From Elymus sibiricus (taxonomy: Eukaryota; Streptophyta; Magnoliopsida; Poales; Poaceae), in the NCBI GenBank assembly GCA_039707655.1, contig CM077667.1, forward strand, positions 543,038,222 through 543,102,221: a DNA stretch of 64,000 bases, written 5' to 3'. The notes below the pieces were generated by a model. It was not told the DNA's origin. It worked only from the letters and a program-made list of their open reading frames with translations, and did no database searches. How positions within the stretch are numbered: position 1 is the first letter of the stretch; every line of letters begins with the position of its first letter. A program made the translations under genes and the position numbers. Shown one piece after another: positions 62,257 through 64,000 of this stretch.

Positions 62257-64000
62257 AATCCCCCAAGCTTAAAACTTTGCTTGTCCTCAAGCAATTCAGT
62301 TGATAAACTGAAAGTGATAAAGAAAAACTTTTATGAACTCTTTTGTTCTTGTTTACAAATATATGCTTAAGTGGCACCCAGGTTTTCAGCAAAGATTATG
62401 ACTAACCGTGTCGACAATAACTCTTAGGAATTATATTTACTCATATCAATAACATAAGGAACTAGCGAGCAATAATAAGATATCTCAAACGCCAACATTT
62501 TGTCAAAACTATCGTGATACAATATGATAATAGTGGTATCTCGCTAGCCCTTTCTGAGACCGCAAAACATAAATGCAGAGCACCTCCAAAGTTCGCGCAG
62601 TGACTAAACATTGTAATTCATGGTAGAAAAGATCCAGTCATGCTGCACCCAACATCAACTATACACAATGCATGAGGATTACAATAGTGCTCTCAGGTTT
62701 GGCGCTTATTTGAGAAGGTGATGAGTCAACATAAAAGTAAATAGATAGTCCCTTCTCAGAGGGAAGCATGGATTTGCAGCGGTGCCAGAGCTCAAAGTTT
62801 AAAACAGAGATGGATATAATTTTGGGAGGTACACCCTTCCTGTGAACGTCACGACCAAGAGTTATCAATATCTTCCATGCTAAACAGATTAGCGGCGGTT
62901 CCCAAGCGGTAAAAGTAAAGGTTTACTCCCCCTCCACCAACAATCACACTCCGTGACGAGCCGCATCCATGGGTACCGTCCAAACCAACAACATTCCTGG
63001 GGGAGTCTTGTTTAATTATTTTTTATTTTTTATTTCGGGACCGGGAATCCCTATTACCGCCCCTCTCGTGTAAGGACATGTGAATAAACACTCGTCATGA
63101 GAATAACCCGCTTAGCATGGAAGATACTGACCGCCCCCTATCGCTTCATGAGGGGTCCAGGCACACAAAACAGATGTTCATTTGAATTTAGAGGTGGCAC
63201 ATGCAAATCTGCTTTGGAACGGTAGGGTAGTACCGCATATAGGTAGGTATGGTGGACTCATCTGACATAACTTGGTTTAAGGGTTTTGATGCACAAGCAG
63301 TATCCCCGCTTAGTACAGGCAAAGGCTGGTAATTAGATTGAGAAGCGGCCAGCTAGAGAGCGAAGACGGTCATGAACATGCATTACATATAATCAACGTT
63401 GACTACTAGCATGAGTAGGATATGGACACCATGAACATAAATATCATGAAGGCTATGTTGGTTTTGATTCAACTACATGCGTGAACATGTGCCAAGTCAA
63501 GCCACTTGAAACTTCACAGGAGGATACCATATCATCATACCACATGACAACTATTTTAATGCACGTTGACAACCAAGATAAATCATTATCCACTCCTAGC
63601 TACTTAAGCATGGCATGAAAAACTATAATCTCTAATGGTCATTGCAAACATGTTTGATCATAATGAGCTGAATAAAGGGATACTAGGTTAAACATATTTA
63701 CAAAAACAAAAACAAGTTGAGTTCATACCCACATTTCTCTGCCACGGTCAATTCATCAAATGTCGTCATTATTGCCTTTCACTTGCACGACCGAATGATA
63801 AAAGAATAATAATAGTGCAAGAGTGCCGTGGACTAAGCTGGAATATGCAAACATTTTATTCAAGAGGAAAAGACAAGGCAATATGGGTTCTTTGTTAGGT
63901 AAACGATAATGCAGATGAGAACCACTCAACAATTTCATCGTGGTCTTCTCCTATGTATGACTCAAATAAAAAGAAAAGAATTTCAGAGAAACACACTGAA
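62257..64000 (-). mobile_element. Interior of element D, running off the window
   Basis: Begins with the polypurine tract. Shares 'cttctcagagggaagcatgg', 'tttactccccctccacca' and 'acaacattcctgggggagtc' with element A. No ORF with a motif in the part seen. Confidence 0.7.

Overview
The window looks like intergenic, transposon-packed DNA from a large cereal genome of the wheat/barley tribe (Triticeae). This is inferred from the mix of long LTR retrotransposons nested in one another, CACTA elements with subterminal repeats, Stowaway MITEs with the CTCC(C/T)TCCG terminus and TA target sites, and the spliced transposon genes. I see no intact host gene, tRNA, rRNA or CRISPR array. Family names (Copia, Gypsy/Tat, Athila-like, CACTA) come from motifs and recalled family features; no database was searched.

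Left part (1-15110): a decayed PIF/Harbinger-like ORF1 remnant (190-545); a 1.65 kb foldback CACTA-like element (1450-3102) whose two arms carry mirror copies of a Ulp1-type protease end; a Stowaway MITE (5842-6004); and a large inverted duplication (arms 6583-8855 and 9013-11430) in which two intron-containing copies of a transposon-borne gene (plant-mobile-domain/Ulp1 type) diverge from a 157 bp spacer. Then follow a fragment of a DEAH-box helicase gene (13262-13672), a MITE-like inverted repeat (14371-14640) and the 5' part of a spliced CACTA-type ORF cut off at 15111.

Middle (15111-55048): a retrotransposon tower. Element A (one LTR plus part of its interior, 15111-18655) abuts element B, a minus-strand Copia-like element (18656-55048) with 1.5 kb LTRs, an initiator-Met-type primer site, a gag ORF and a second ORF of the plant-transposon-protein kind, but no recognisable pol. 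Three later elements are inserted in B, each with a perfect 5 bp target duplication: a Copia element with decayed coding interior (22277-31665, ATGGA), a Gypsy/Tat-type element with gag-pol and a multi-exon antisense ORF (34215-44632, GTAGC), and a small non-autonomous element with an Asp-tRNA-type primer site (46922-53935, CCTAC). With the inserts removed, B is about 9.6 kb.

Right part (55049-64000): a Stowaway MITE, then the 3' LTR (55483-62256) and interior (62257 to the end) of another minus-strand element, D, related to A. Its LTR is split by a CACTA element (55908 to about 61370) with 16 palindromic 28-bp subterminal repeats, a spliced coiled-coil gene and extraordinary simple-sequence tracts (1.1 kb of GAA, 0.57 kb of GGGGTGTC-like sequence, 0.4 kb of TTC, 0.37 kb of GGC-rich repeat).

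Nothing here works together as a cellular pathway. The points of interest are the insertion history, two very large natural hairpins, the antisense gene of the Tat-like element, a repeated 13-bp palindrome shared by the LTR and interior of B, and the odd repeat architecture of the right-hand CACTA element.
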